Positions 22,263 to 32,760 are shown, counted from the first letter of the stretch. The stretch is DNA of 64,000 nucleotides from Fistulifera solaris (GCA_030295235.1 AP026127.1:560501-624500), one strand, 5' to 3'. Notes: a model not told the origin generated them from the sequence alone. Numbers and translations: made by a program.

Positions 22263-22720
22263 TCAAACGGCACCCTGAAACACGGTAGCCATTTTTTCAC
22301 CGTCACACATTCGATTCGCTCGACTGTATCCATCCCACGTGAGTTGAATCACATCTTGATAATCCTTAGGTGTGATACAAGCAAAGGAGGTGAAAACGTC
22401 GCTGATATACATTGTCACTGATCTCCCATGTTCAACGAAATTATCCATCCGCAACACGTAAAACTCGTCACCAGCGCGGAAGCCAGAATTTGATTTCCCA
22501 CGGGCACAATCTGTATCTTAGTGACATGAATTTTAGTGAAGAATCACCAATATAGAATCAAAATTCCTGATCCGCTTGACTGGCGCGTGTTCCGTTCCTT
22601 TCTACCCGAAGAACAAGCGCTTCAGCATGGAGGCATGTTTCCGCGGAACTGTCTCCCTTGCCCATCCAGACCGCAAGACACTGTAGAGCGGCGCTATGCA
22701 CCTTATGGTGTTCGACCATG
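22263..22720 (-). pseudogene. Unidentified coding-like fragments
   Basis: Two short minus-strand frames have gene-like composition but no start-to-stop gene. One, at about 22550-22720, reads MVEHHKVHSAALQCLAVWMG, faintly like an armadillo/HEAT helix. The other, at about 22263-22500, includes EHGRSVTMYISDVFTSF. I do not recognise either. They lie beside the MITE-like element and the broken PIG-L copy, so this may be a decayed gene. Low confidence. Confidence 0.25.
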
Positions 22721-22840
22721 ACTTATTAGATATCAAAGGGGTAAAGAGAGACTAATGGTAGATCACAGGAAAGAATCATTGACTTCCGTTCATCGTGTCG
22801 GAAAAAACGAATGAGGGGGCCGAACATTTTTCTTCGAACT

Positions 22841-23213
22841 TTTTTCATTATTTTTGCCTTGCTATCGCCTTGCAAAATCTTACGGATTTCGCTTAGTGAT
22901 ACGACATGAAAATTTATGTTATATACTTAAGGGCCGAAAACCACTTCATTACTGTGGTCAATAGTGTGGAGAGAAATCCATAAGGGAGATTGACTTTCAT
23001 TCAATTAATTAAGGTTATCTCCTTAAAAGCTGGATAACCTTAATGTGAGAGATCGATCCGAGCGTAAGATTATGGATACGAGACTACACAAACTAAATAT
23101 AGTCGCATTGTGGTTTTTATGTATTAAATATAATCCATGACATTTTGTGTCGTTTAGCTAAGTAAAATCCGTAATATTTTGCAAGGCAATATAGCAAGGC
23201 AAAAATGAAAAAA
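22841..23213. mobile_element. MITE-like element with about 85-nt terminal inverted repeats
   Basis: The left arm, 22841-22925 (TTTTTGCCTTGCTATCGCCT onward), is inverted at 23125-23213 (AGGCAATATAGCAAGGCAAA). They match well over roughly 85 nt with small gaps. The 200-nt interior is non-coding and AT-rich. It holds a second hairpin, AAGGTTATC and GATAACCTT. Size, long inverted ends and lack of coding fit a non-autonomous DNA transposon. I could not define a target-site duplication with confidence, so the superfamily is unknown. Confidence 0.7.
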
Positions 23214-23420
23214 AAACAACCACGATGATGTGCGCGAGTGCGAGGGTAAAAGCCGAAGTGAATAGAATCGCGGAGACCATTATAGATTCAACTGATCGAG
23301 CACTTCTGAAATAAACAAAACACAGCCGTTACAGTGAATTGCTGACTTGGGAGACAAGAGCCGCAAAGAAGAAGAATGACTACAAATGTAGTTGCGTGCG
23401 ACGTCTAAGTCCTTGTCAAG

Positions 23421-23775
23421 GCTCATCCTGACGACGAGTGCATGTTCTTTCTACCCACAAATCGATGTTTGCAGGACAAAGGGTGCGATCTTCGACTTCT
23501 TTGCTTGACTACGGGAATTTATGACGGATTAGGGAAGATTCGTGCTCGAGAACTGCTCAAGACTTGTCAAGAAATTCTTGCAATTCAAAATTTCCGCTTG
23601 ATGGACGATCCACTGTTAAAGGATCACCCGACACAAACTTGGCCTTTAGACCACGCTGTTCGTATTATTGAAACGTATTTGCGGCAAGTTTTGTCGTCGA
23701 TCACATGAGACTTCACATAATAACCTTTGATTCGTACAGAGTATCAGGACACGTCAATCATCGTGATTGTGGGCT
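23421..23775 (+). pseudogene. PIGL: Broken PIG-L (GlcNAc-PI de-N-acetylase) copy
   Basis: PIG-L removes the N-acetyl group from GlcNAc-PI, the second step of GPI-anchor synthesis on the ER. The zinc-binding AHPDDECMFF motif starts at 23421, followed by LLCLTTGIYDGLGKIRAREL, both diagnostic. After a stop at 23706-23708 the next frame carries ITFDSYRVSGHVNH, the second family motif; the usual Gly of GVSGH is Arg here. The N-terminal membrane segment is absent: an in-frame stop lies upstream and no upstream exon is recognisable. The C-terminal third also fades out. Length is about 115 codons against about 250 in the family. I judge it a pseudogene next to a MITE-like insertion. An undetected upstream exon (acceptor TGTCAAG just before 23421) remains possible. 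Confidence 0.75.
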
Positions 23776-23920
23776 TGCGCCTAGTATGAGGCGTAAAAGT
23801 GAATTCGTGAATGATTGTTGATCGTGAATGAATGGCGATGATCGATTGAGGAAGGAAATAAGCGTTTTGATGATTTTCGTTGTCATTAAAATGTATTGTC
23901 GAGGTTATATATTATTATCT

Positions 23921-24480
23921 TTAATTGTGTTTATTCTTCATTTGGAATCGTTTTTGATCTAATACGTCGCGAGGGTCAGGTCGAGTTGTTGCAAATTCGG
24001 AGTCGACTAAGCGGCTGCCAATTGGGAAGCCGTCTTGTTGGAGTTGTTCGGAAAGGTCTGTTTGGTAGGGGTTGAACAACGCGCAAGCCAGAAGGTAGTG
24101 GTTTTCAACAAAGTTTTCATCGAGCATGGTGTGGAGTCTTTTCCATAAAATCTACAATCTTCATCAATGATGTAGAAGTCAAGTGAGACAAGGTTCCCGT
24201 CTTCTGGGTTCTTTTTGTATGTTACGGTGGTGGCTGGGTCGTAATTGTTGTGATACTGTTCGACTGTATGCGATTCATGTTGGATGCAGCGGGCAAAGTC
24301 GTGTAGGTCGCGTAACATGTCTTCTATTGTTCTCGTTGGAATTCTGTGTTCGAAGGTATAGACGCACCATCCATATCTACAAACAGAGACTTCGCGCCCT
24401 TCGTCTTCACCGCTTCTCGGATTCTATTTTTCTTGGTAGAGCTGATCATAATACTCGCGGTCTAAATCCAAAAACGTTGA
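23921..24480 (-). pseudogene. Unidentified minus-strand coding-like fragments
   Basis: Several short frames with protein-like composition follow one another. They include the C-terminal frame 24127-23921 (MLDENFVENHYLLACALFNP at its start) and 24318-24007 (MLRDLHDFARCIQHESHTVE). No start-to-stop gene exists and I do not recognise the family. I therefore give no function and leave the pieces unjoined. Confidence 0.3.
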
Positions 24481-24492
24481 AATCGAAGTTAT

Positions 24493-24588
24493 CGCACGAT
24501 TCCGGATCACATGCAATGATGTTACGGCATGAATAGATGAAAGCGAACGCACGATTCCGGATCACATGCAATGATGTTACGGCATGAA
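24493..24588. repeat. 41-bp direct repeat, period 55
   Basis: The unit starting CGCACGATTCCGGATCACAT and ending ACGGCATGAA occurs at 24493-24533 and again, identical, at 24548-24588. It lies at the 5' side of the unidentified fragments. Confidence 0.95.
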
Positions 24589-24599
24589 CACGATACACG

Positions 24600-25802
24600 A
24601 CGGTTGCGGCGAAAAAACAAAAACCAGAGAACATCGAAATGAGAAGATCGCATGGATCACGGATCACCGAAGCCGCAAAGAAGAAAGAAACAAAACTCAG
24701 TCGGAAATCATTTCAGGAAAATTAGGAATAAATATGATACACTCTAGTGCTTTTTCAATAAGGCTAAACTTATACTGTATTTACTAAATAGAAATAGTCA
24801 TTGCTAACATCTCCTTTACAATACGGCACTTAAAGTTAGAAGCTATAGGCTACTTTTCATCAGACACTACATGTTTCTAAGCTGTCATGATCAAATTAAG
24901 ACGATAATAGATAGGCTGTTTCTTGTTCTTTCAAATAATTTAGCTGCCTATTTTGATACAAAATAGTAATCTTCTTAAAAATGACCGCAATTGACTATAC
25001 TTCTTCTAAGTAGTCGGAAAAACCTTGCCCGATTTTTTTTAGTACCTTCTGAACTATAGTAAATAGCCTAAAAATAGCCTGAAAAATAATGATGACTTCA
25101 AAAACCTCACCCCCCAAACCCCCCCTTCATCATCGAGCCGGTACACCAAAACGAAACGTTTCACTTTTTCGGACACCTTCCGAGCGGCGCAAGCACTAAT
25201 GCATGATACACATTTACCTTTGGAAGTGTGGTCCTTGAAAAGTGTACACAATCCAGTTGTCAAGTATATTCCTGTATTCATCTGGTGTCTGGTTGTGTTG
25301 CACTGGTTCGGTTTCTTACCAGCGGTTCAGGCAATTGACGACGAAAGACGGTGTCATATCTATCGACTGCATACGCCAAGCTTGAACTGGATAGCTATGG
25401 CTTTTCACGTTTAGCAATGGGTTTGGTATCGAAAGGCTGTTTGTTCTGTTTTCTTGCTCTACCTTTGTGAATCACTTTGAAAAAAGTTTCCAAGAAAGCG
25501 TATAAATTTAGCGCACTCGCAAAGCTCGGACCTCAGAGAAAAGTGAGACGGCATAGTAATGGCTGCTTAATATTGAACAAAACATAGGTTAAAGTAATGA
25601 ACGCACTCAATATTTAATATTGTATATGAGTGAATTCGACCATTTCATTATTGTTCGATTCCGGTCGAACCAGTTACAGAGGGCCTTCTTCTCCAGGCAC
25701 GACAATCGGTTCGCACACGACGATTTCCAATACATAGCGATTCCAGTATTCCCGTGCTTTTCGACGAGATTCAGGCGGAGCGTGGCGGCACATGCAGTCG
25801 TT
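24600..25802. other. AT-rich intergenic, nothing recognised
   Basis: About 1.2 kb with scattered stops in all frames. It includes a C-rich stretch near 25108-25126. Frames of 71-88 codons at 25199-25414 and 25620-25886 have no domain features. Confidence 0.5.
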
Positions 25803-26171
25803 TTATTTCTCTCCATACACGGCCCAGCAATCCGTTTCCTTGGGACCGCCACCGTTGACAACCTTCACAAAGCCGTTCCTTTCTAAATATTCCTTGGCCA
25901 TTTGTCCTCGACTTCCCGCACCGCAATGGGTAATGATGGGCGTATCTTTGGGGACCGACGGAAGGGGCATCCGATCCGTGGTGCGATCCCAAATCAAATT
26001 GATTGCTTTTGGTCGATACGTTTCGGACGGTAAAGCGGTCCGCGCAATGCTCTTCACGTCTTCTCCCTCCGGGTCTGGACTGCGTACATCGACGACGAGC
26101 AGTCGATCGCCGGCCTCCGTGACAAATGCTTCCAGCTCTTCGGCGGATGCGACTCCTTCTTTGCGTGTCAT
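25803..26171 (-). CDS. Single-domain rhodanese-like sulfurtransferase
   Basis: Intact gene of 122 residues, entirely one rhodanese domain. LLVVDVRSPDPEGEDV is the CH2A-like region. The active-site loop is ITHCGAGSRGQMA, with Cys at residue 87, followed by the terminal NGGGPKETDCW. A six-residue loop starting with Cys is the sulfurtransferase-type length, so persulfide transfer is the likely chemistry rather than phosphatase. There is no targeting presequence, so it is probably cytosolic. ATG at 26171. Confidence 0.9.
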   Translation of the reverse strand: MTRKEGVASAEELEAFVTEAGDRLLVVDVRSPDPEGEDVKSIARTALPSETYRPKAINLIWDRTTDRMPLPSVPKDTPIITHCGAGSRGQMAKEYLERNGFVKVVNGGGPKETDCWAVYGEK

Positions 26172-26448
26172 GATACAATGTCACCCTTGACGTCTTTGGT
26201 ATTGTTGAAGATGAAGGATGAAAACAGCAGATGAAAAACGCAGTTGTGAAAAAAGCGGAACTTACTTGCGAAAAATAATACGATGACGCAGACCCAGACC
26301 TCGCGCACCTCTTGGTTGACTGTACGCATTTGAGTTGTTTTGGTGACATGCAAATGTTTTTTACATAAGCGATAAAAATGACACGGTACTGGATTGGTAT
26401 TTCAGAAACTCAAAAAGCTTTCTATGGTGCAATCTTTGCGTGCGACGG

Positions 26449-26569
26449 TGTCAGGTTGAGGGTCTGGACGTCAATCAGAGTGGCTTATATATCATGGATC
26501 GGGGTAGAAATACGACGTGATTGGGTTGGCTCTGTGGTTCGATTCCACAGTACGTTAGTATTTTCAACA
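26449..26569 (+). repeat. 121-bp direct repeat, copy 1, with pol III B-box
   Basis: Identical over 121 nt to 26722-26842. It contains TGTGGTTCGATTCCACA, a perfect five-pair T-arm whose core GGTTCGATTCC matches the pol III B-box consensus. No matching acceptor stem or anticodon arm could be folded around it, so it is not a functional tRNA; a tRNA-derived SINE or relic fits better. Confidence 0.8.
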
Positions 26570-26721
26570 TGGTAACGTGCAGGGTTCGAACCCTGGCGGA
26601 GTGAGTTTGTTGCCGACTCCTGTGAAGCCGGGAGGATAAAAGAACAGGGCTTGAAGCGGTCTCAAGCGAGGAGGCTGAAGGGCAAAACAGTACGATCATG
26701 ATAGTATAAGGCCAGGGAGGA
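26570..26721 (+). repeat. Spacer between the 121-bp repeats, with a second T-arm-like element
   Basis: Contains GCAGGGTTCGAACCCTGGCG at about 26579-26598. CAGGG/CCCTG flank the loop, and the B-box-like core is GGTTCGAACCC. Again no complete cloverleaf can be drawn. Together with both flanking repeats this is probably a composite of tRNA-derived elements. Confidence 0.4.
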
Positions 26722-26842
26722 TGTCAGGTTGAGGGTCTGGACGTCAATCAGAGTGGCTTATATATCATGGATCGGGGTAGAAATACGACGTGATTGGGTT
26801 GGCTCTGTGGTTCGATTCCACAGTACGTTAGTATTTTCAACA
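26722..26842 (+). repeat. 121-bp direct repeat, copy 2
   Basis: Exact repeat of 26449-26569, offset 273 nt, ending at TTTTCAACA. The identity implies a recent duplication. Confidence 0.9.
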
Positions 26843-26973
26843 CGACGGCGTATCTGCTTTTGCTTTTTCCACATCATATAAACACAACAACAATGAATAA
26901 TCATCTACAGTCGTGCTAAGTTATTACGAATGAATTACGTTTCCTTATCTTCTATGCGACTCTTATCAAGGCG

Positions 26974-27834
26974 ATGATGCCTTTTATATGCCGCTGCAAG
27001 GTCTTCCAGCGTGTTCTCGTCGTAGGGTTATTCAGCATCTTTATTTTCTCGAGTGATGCGATTGTCGTTTGCCGACGCGCTTTTCTCGCTTCGACGCTCT
27101 CCGTTGCCTTGCCATTAATTCCCTCTCCTTCGCTCGTGTTAGCTCCGGAAGTTGCAGCTCCCTTCCAATTAGCGCATTCGAACAACAATTCACCAGATTT
27201 TGTGTATTCCGATTCTTGGACCGGTACCCATCTGCCCCGCATCAACCTCACGGATGCTACGTCAACCAAGACGACAGTCTGGCCCATGGGACGATGGCCC
27301 GATCCGGTGCTCCGCCAACCGGCGGAATCCGTCTCATCCGAATTCTTTGGATCAACAGAATTGCAACAAGCCTGTTTGCTGTTACAAAACACAGCTCGGC
27401 GCCATCGGGCCGTCGGATTGGCGGCGCAGCAATGTGGTGTGAATGCCCGCATCGTGTACCTGGAGCGTCCTTTTAATAGTCTTACCATGATCAATCCCCG
27501 GATCGTTGAACGTTGCCCCGAAACGGAAATGCGGGTGTGGACGGAACACTGTTTGGTGTTACCCCCAACGTTTGCGGCCACCGTCTTGCGCGATGCCTGG
27601 ATTGTTGTCGAATATCAAGAAGCTTCGACGGGAGTATGGAAGTCGGTGACTTTGCGGGGTGAATTGGCACGCGCCGCACAACACGAATTGGATCACGATC
27701 GAGGGATTCTAGTGACGGATCACGTCGAACTCTCCGAATTGGAGAATGATGTCATGCGATCCATAGAAACACCGGGACACGCGTACCGCATGGAAATGGC
27801 TTACAGTAGGGCAGTGGAAAATTCAGTGTTCTAG
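26974..27834 (+). CDS. Peptide deformylase, organelle-targeted
   Basis: Removes the formyl group from initiator Met of plastid or mitochondrial proteins. All three metal-site motifs are present: VGLAAQQCG (family GxGLAAxQ, first Gly replaced by Ala), EHCLVLP (family EGCLS; the metal-binding Cys is kept) and QHELDHDRG (HExxDH). The 286 residues include about 95 N-terminal ones with two hydrophobic stretches (VLVVGLFSIFIFSSDA and AFLASTLSVALPLIP). These look like a signal plus a transit or thylakoid-type leader, so a plastid location is likely. There is no intron and no frame break. A first ATG at 26974 is followed immediately by a second at 26977. Confidence 0.92.
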   Translation: MMPFICRCKVFQRVLVVGLFSIFIFSSDAIVVCRRAFLASTLSVALPLIPSPSLVLAPEVAAPFQLAHSNNNSPDFVYSDSWTGTHLPRINLTDATSTKTTVWPMGRWPDPVLRQPAESVSSEFFGSTELQQACLLLQNTARRHRAVGLAAQQCGVNARIVYLERPFNSLTMINPRIVERCPETEMRVWTEHCLVLPPTFAATVLRDAWIVVEYQEASTGVWKSVTLRGELARAAQHELDHDRGILVTDHVELSELENDVMRSIETPGHAYRMEMAYSRAVENSVF

Positions 27835-27989
27835 AGTGGCTAATAGACAGTAATACGGAGTTGCGACGGGCGTATCAGCGTTGGTACATCAGTGGTTTTC
27901 GCCGTGCTATAAACCCCGAGTCACCTTCCCAGTTGTGGGATCCAACAACCGTTTTCCGGTTTAGACTACTTTTCACTCTCAAATGCTCC

Positions 27990-28273
27990 AAAAACATTTT
28001 TCGACTAGTGGTTTGCTAATATCTGAACTACATTGAAGCAACTTTGATTCAATAGCTAACACTCCTTCGCCTGCCGATACCCCATCGATGGATGATTCGT
28101 CTTCGACGGACGACAGTTCTTCATGGGATACCGATCCAGAATCATGTTTGAGCGCCAACTCCATTGCAGCAGAAGAAGCCGTCATTCAGATGCAAGCAGT
28201 TAGCTCCCGTTGATGGCGAGTCCTGCTTCCTCACCGTGATTGCTGCTTCGTTGGCATACTTTACTCTTTAGAG
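27990..28273 (+). pseudogene. Decayed relative of the Ser/Asp-rich surface protein at 30.3 kb
   Basis: Reads TPSPADTPSMDDSSSTDDSS, then AAEEAVIQMQAVSS, then, in another frame, VIAASLAYFTL and a stop. The intact gene at 30311-30981 ends DTPS-type repeats, VVQMQEVSSAS and LIAALVAYFVI in the same order. No start codon, signal peptide or Asn/Arg-rich region is found upstream. This is a fragment of a duplicated copy. Confidence 0.7.
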
Positions 28274-28421
28274 ACGGATACAGTAACTCAATTCTTCGAT
28301 AAACTGATACAGACAATACTTCGTTTCTCTGTCTGGTGCCGGTTTCGCTGAAGGTACTCGACGCAACGGCCTGACCTCACTTTTCTGTTGTCGTGTTTTG
28401 TATAGAGGACTATCGTCGCAT

Positions 28422-29266
28422 TCAAGTAGCATCGCTTGTGATCGTGTCGAGCCAGGATCGAGCCTTCCATTCATTGTTACGACATTTCAGTTCGATCCAT
28501 CGACTTTGATCTCCATAGGCTTGATTGACCCACAGAGTCAACGCCTTTTCATCGGTGTCACATGCCACAGTAACATTACCCGGCAACCCAAAGGCATGCT
28601 TGATGTTTCCGTCGAGTGCGGCGAGATTTGTCGGAATGCAAAATTGATTGAGTGAACTCTCCAGGGCACGCAACTCGGGTCCAACCCATCCCGACACTGA
28701 CCGAGCATCCAATCCTCCACCATCGGCGCGACGACCTTCGGTACTCGTTTCGGAGATTTTGCGTTCCAAATACAACGAAATCGGTTTTTGGAGACTGCCC
28801 GTCGATACATCACAATTCAAAACGACACGCGATCGATGATTGTTTGGCTGAGCAAAGACGCATTCCAGGCGGGACGAAGACACGTACACAGACGCTGCAA
28901 TATTTTCGTTCGTTTTCCACAAGGGCGTTCCCAGTGTTTCACGGCGTTGCAAAACTTCCAGATTGTCGAGTCCACAGCCCGTTTCAGGCAAGACGGTCAA
29001 AACATGTCGCGTGTCGTCCTCATTTTCCGACACGATCACTTCCAATGCCGAGGGTGCTTGTCCCCATTCCAACAACGCTTGCGGTACATAGAACTCGGGT
29101 ACCGAAATGTGCGTCCCATCGATATCGTATGTCACATGATAGCCCGCATAGTCTCCGCGTGCCTTAAGTCGAGACAAGGATCGATGCGGTGGTCGTGTGA
29201 GTGACGAAAAAGGCAACGGCGGGCCCCACGCGAAAAATGGAAACAAGCAAAGGTAAAGCGACGGAT
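28422..29266 (-). CDS. Conserved-looking hypothetical protein, 5' exon unresolved
   Basis: An open frame of about 280 codons with even, protein-like composition. It has a Trp- and Gly-rich first third (GDYAGYHVTYDIDG, VPEFYVPQALLEWG) and beta-strand character throughout. I recognise no family. No in-frame ATG opens it. A good acceptor (TCGCACAG) at 29267-29268 implies an upstream exon, perhaps the hydrophobic leader near 29340-29400, but I could not fix the join. The coordinates given cover the main exon only. The C-terminus ends KARSWLDTITSDAT. Confidence 0.6.
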
Positions 29267-30310
29267 CTGTGCGACAAATGAATCATGCTTGAAGAATGAA
29301 ATTGTAACAAATAAATACGGAGTAGTGGTTATTACCAGTAAACGGAAACAATGAATGTGATAAACACAATCATGCAAGGCAATAAAAAATTGCAATCATG
29401 GCGATCGACCTCGTGCCACAACCAAAACAAGAATGTGTCGCAGCATTACTGTAATGGGAAAGAGTGAGTACTTCGTACCGTAGTATTGAGTATCGAGTCT
29501 ATACCTGGTAACCTGGTAAGGTTAAGGATTTTAGGGAAAAAGCACGATGCCAAAAGGATTGCCTTTTCCTGTCTTCCAACACAACAACAGCAATTTGCAT
29601 TGTACCAGGTACTGTACGCACCTGGTAACTAAACCGAGACTATGAACTATGAAATTTATAGTCTTTTTGCCATTATGCCGACGTGAAAGAATCAGTCAAC
29701 TCGGTTGCTTCTTTTTCTTTCGTCCAAGATCTAAAAACAGCTGATTTCAGATAGGGAACATGACGAATTCGAAAGAATCAAAGGCGGAACTACAAGGAGC
29801 AGCTCTTTGCTCACCGCTGCTCTAGGATCGTAGAAGGAGAGGAGAGGAGATTGCGGATTTCCGAAAAGGAGTAGAGAGACGGTGGTCAGTGGTCAGTAAT
29901 CAAGAGTCAAGAGTCAAGGATTTGTCAAAATACCAGTAATGATGCAAGAATAGAAAGAATTGTCCTATTTCTAGAAACTAAAGGTGAAGAGCCAGAGCAG
30001 AATTGGCGATTGGCTGGTCCTACAGTACTACTCACGACTCATAATCTACTTGCAATCTGTGACTGGGAGCCTTAAGAAGATCGTGCATCATGAAAGACAT
30101 GCATGCGTCACGCCCTCCGTGACGTAAAAACGCTTGAACTTTGAATCGTACCAAATAGGAAACGGTTGACGACGACTCCTAATGCAAAGCGTCATCCTCT
30201 CCCGATTCTAATTATGCGATCTTGCTCGCTCCTCGCTCACTTCCTTTGCAATCACAATTATTTTAACGAGTATTTGCCTTTTTAACGTCAAAACAAGCAA
30301 CAAAAAGATC
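29267..30310. other. Intergenic, 5' flanks of two divergent genes
   Basis: About 1 kb. It probably contains the first exon of the 28.4 kb gene. Short simple repeats (AGTCAAGAGTCAAGGA near 29900) occur, and no gene is supported. Confidence 0.45.
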
Positions 30311-30981
30311 ATGAAGTTTTTCACTTTAGGCATCATCTTCTTTGCTTCTTTGGTCAGCGCCCAAAACAATCGCGCTCGTCCCAACAATCAAGCGGCGCAA
30401 TCGTCAACAAAGCAATAGCAACTCCCGGGATAACCGTCCTAACAACAACCGAGCACGCCCCGCCTGTTAACAACAACCGTCCCCGTCCTAACAATCGCTC
30501 AAGAAGTAACAGCAATTCCCGGGACAACCGCCCTAACAACAACAACCGCCCCAACAACAACCGCGCCAGGAACAATGATTCCGATTCCAGTGATTCTCGT
30601 CGCGGCCTTCAGAACTACGTGGACTCGGTTGACAATACGGCTTCTTTCGACAGTCCTTCCATGGACTCCGTCGACAGTCCTCTCGTGAACAGTACTTCCT
30701 ACAAGGACAGTGCTTCCGTCGATGATACCACGTCTGCAGACAACACTCCCTCTATCGACAATCCTTCCGTCGATGATCCAACTTCGGCAGACAGCACTCC
30801 CTCCATGGACGACGGTTCTTCTTTAGGCGATTCCTCGTCTGCCGACTCGGCCGCCGCATCTCTTAGCGAGAACGCTAGTGTCGTTCAGATGCAAGAAGTC
30901 AGCTCGGCCTCGATGACGAGCGCTCCTATCTTCATGAAGGCAAGCTTGATTGCTGCATTGGTTGCTTACTTTGTCATTTAG
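30311..30981 (+). CDS. Secreted low-complexity Asn/Arg- and Ser/Asp-rich protein with C-terminal anchor
   Basis: ATG 30311 opens a clean signal peptide, MKFFTLGIIFFASLVSAQ. The next 70 residues are built from NNRPRPNN and NSNSRDNRPN repeats, basic and Asn-rich. Then follow about 80 residues of SxD repeats (SVDSPLVNS, SADNTPSID, MDDGSSLGD) and a hydrophobic end, APIFMKASLIAALVAYFVI. The tail suggests a GPI or membrane anchor. Acidic Ser-rich plus basic Asn/Arg-rich composition resembles diatom frustule-associated surface proteins, but I cannot place it in a silaffin or cingulin family. The frame changes twice in the Asn/Arg repeats (about 30390 and 30465). Role: cell wall or adhesion is inference only. 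Confidence 0.65.
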
Positions 30982-31206
30982 AGAAAGATAAAATAGAATA
31001 AAGCTCAATAGCACCATTTGTGGTCGTCGTGCCGATTCGCTCACTTGTACCCTCTAGTCAGCTTCACGGCATCACATCCCTTGTAGCCGACTGAGACGTC
31101 TCGATGCTGTTCCCTTTCAAAGTGTAGTGAATCCAAACTCTTTTCAAGTCCAAATTTGTTCAGTTACATTGCACATCATAACCTTCTTTCCCGCATTACC
31201 ATCCTC

Positions 31207-32276
31207 TCAAACCCCCATCAATTCCAACATGGCATCCCCGAAGGCGACACCGATATCGTAGTATGTATCCGCGTGGCCATGATAGTGAAAACCTGTATTG
31301 TAGTGTTCGGTACGGTTCTCGTGCGTGAAGGCTCGTGCATCCACCAATTGGCTGGTGTTAGGAAATAATTCCGTCACGGCTTTCTGTGCGTCACGGACTC
31401 GTTGCAAATTTTCCTGGTCCTTGGGTTTTCCTCGGTATTGCCCACATTCACCAATGACAAAACATAAATCGGGGACATCCAAAGCGCTGCGAATGTCTTG
31501 AATCAAGTGCACCAAATTCGTCTTGTATTCACTATTCTTCTGAGGACTTTGATCCGCCCATCCCTGAAACCAAACGAATCCCTTGATTTCGTACGGCTCA
31601 TCGAGTGCGGCTAAGGAGTGGTTCACAATTGACATCATCTCACGATAGGCGGCACCGTACTTTTCGTCAATAAACGGTTTGTGTCGAAAATTCGTGTAAT
31701 TGCCCAAACCCGCCGATGGCGGTCGAAAATTACCGCCAAGGAATATCCATCCCAAGCTGTTTTGATAATCAGAATATTGTGCTTCGGAAGAGCTTCCGAA
31801 ATCGTCCATCCAAACCCGAGTTCCGGTCCTATAAAACTCTCATTGAAGCCCAATCCGATCGTCAATGACTCTACTTGCCGGGAAGGAAGGACGACACGTA
31901 CGCGAGATCGGACACGCCACTGGTCGTTTTCATCCACCAAATGAGTATAGTTTCCTTTCTCGATGAGTGAATGAAGATGCTGGACGCTCCCAAAGCCCAC
32001 CATGTTTGATTGTCCGGCCATGAGAAAGACTTGTACCGGTTGCGACGTTTCCGATAACCAATCGTCTTCGTCTTTCCATACAACGGCAAGTTCACTATCG
32101 AGTGAGTTGATGGGTTTCGTTATGCCGAATAAAGCAGAAAGAGATAAGAGTAGGAATACGAGAACGGTGTAGTAGGCATGACGGCTGTGTTGGGGTGGAG
32201 AAACCGATCCGGTCATTTGAGGAAGAAGGCCATCATACTCGTCATCCTCTTCCTTCCGTTCCATTTCCAAACGCAT
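31207..32276 (-). CDS. Membrane-anchored sialate O-acetylesterase-like (SASA/CE6) esterase
   Basis: About 355 residues. A cytosolic acidic N-terminus precedes one transmembrane anchor (YYTVLVFLLLSLSALFG) and a SASA-type SGNH hydrolase. The nucleophile block is MAGQSNMVGFG. NFRPPSAGLGNY and WFQGWAD correspond to the WxxGxxD-type oxyanion region; Glu of the common QGE is Trp here. HYHGHADTYYDIG contains the C-terminal catalytic His. CE6 enzymes remove acetyl groups from plant or algal polysaccharides, so the target is probably a wall or secreted glycan in Golgi or cell surface. The frame changes once near 31735 (before GGNFRPPS). Palindrome array D starts 174 nt upstream of the ATG at 32276. 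Confidence 0.8.
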
Positions 32277-32449
32277 CCTTCACCCGCGTCCTTCAACGTC
32301 ACTGCCTTTCTCGCTTAGTTAAGCATAATTCTGTACTAAGTGATACAGCTTGTCTTGTTGTTGTCTATTCATTCATTCATTCATTTTCATTCGCTTAAAC
32401 CAACTTTTTTATTACTCGAGAGCGAGCGCGTCAAGTGCCTTTGCGTCAC

Positions 32450-32745
32450 CAAATAATCTGGAAGTGCATTTTTACGTACACAAATATTCTGTGGTGAAGT
32501 GTTATGTGTGTGTTTACATAACCAGAAAATCTGGGAGTGGAGTTATTATGTGTCTTTGTCTTTGAGAAACCCAGAAACCAGAAGATTTGGAAATGCATTT
32601 TCAAGTATACGGATAATCTGTGGGATATGTGTCGATGTCTTTGCGTAACCAGAAAAATCTGGAGTTTCATCTTCACGTATACAAATAATCTGTGCGATAT
32701 GTGTCTCTATGTTCAAGTTAAAATATTAGCCAGAAGATCTGGCAG
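32450..32745. repeat. Palindrome array D upstream of the esterase gene
   Basis: Four to five diverged units alternate ACCAGAAAATCTGG (or CCAGAAGATCTGG) with GTATACGGATAATCTGTG, joined by TGTGTC-TTTG spacers. It is the same two-palindrome design as arrays A and C, but more degenerate. Confidence 0.8.
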
Positions 32746-32760
32746 GGAGACACGGGAACG

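Noticed and set aside
26449-26842. Functional tRNA genes at the T-arm motifs
   Set aside because: No acceptor, D or anticodon stems could be paired with these T-arms.
28652-29204. Long plus-strand frames of 138-171 codons
   Set aside because: Antisense shadows of the minus-strand hypothetical gene, rich in Arg/His/Pro as expected of reverse frames.
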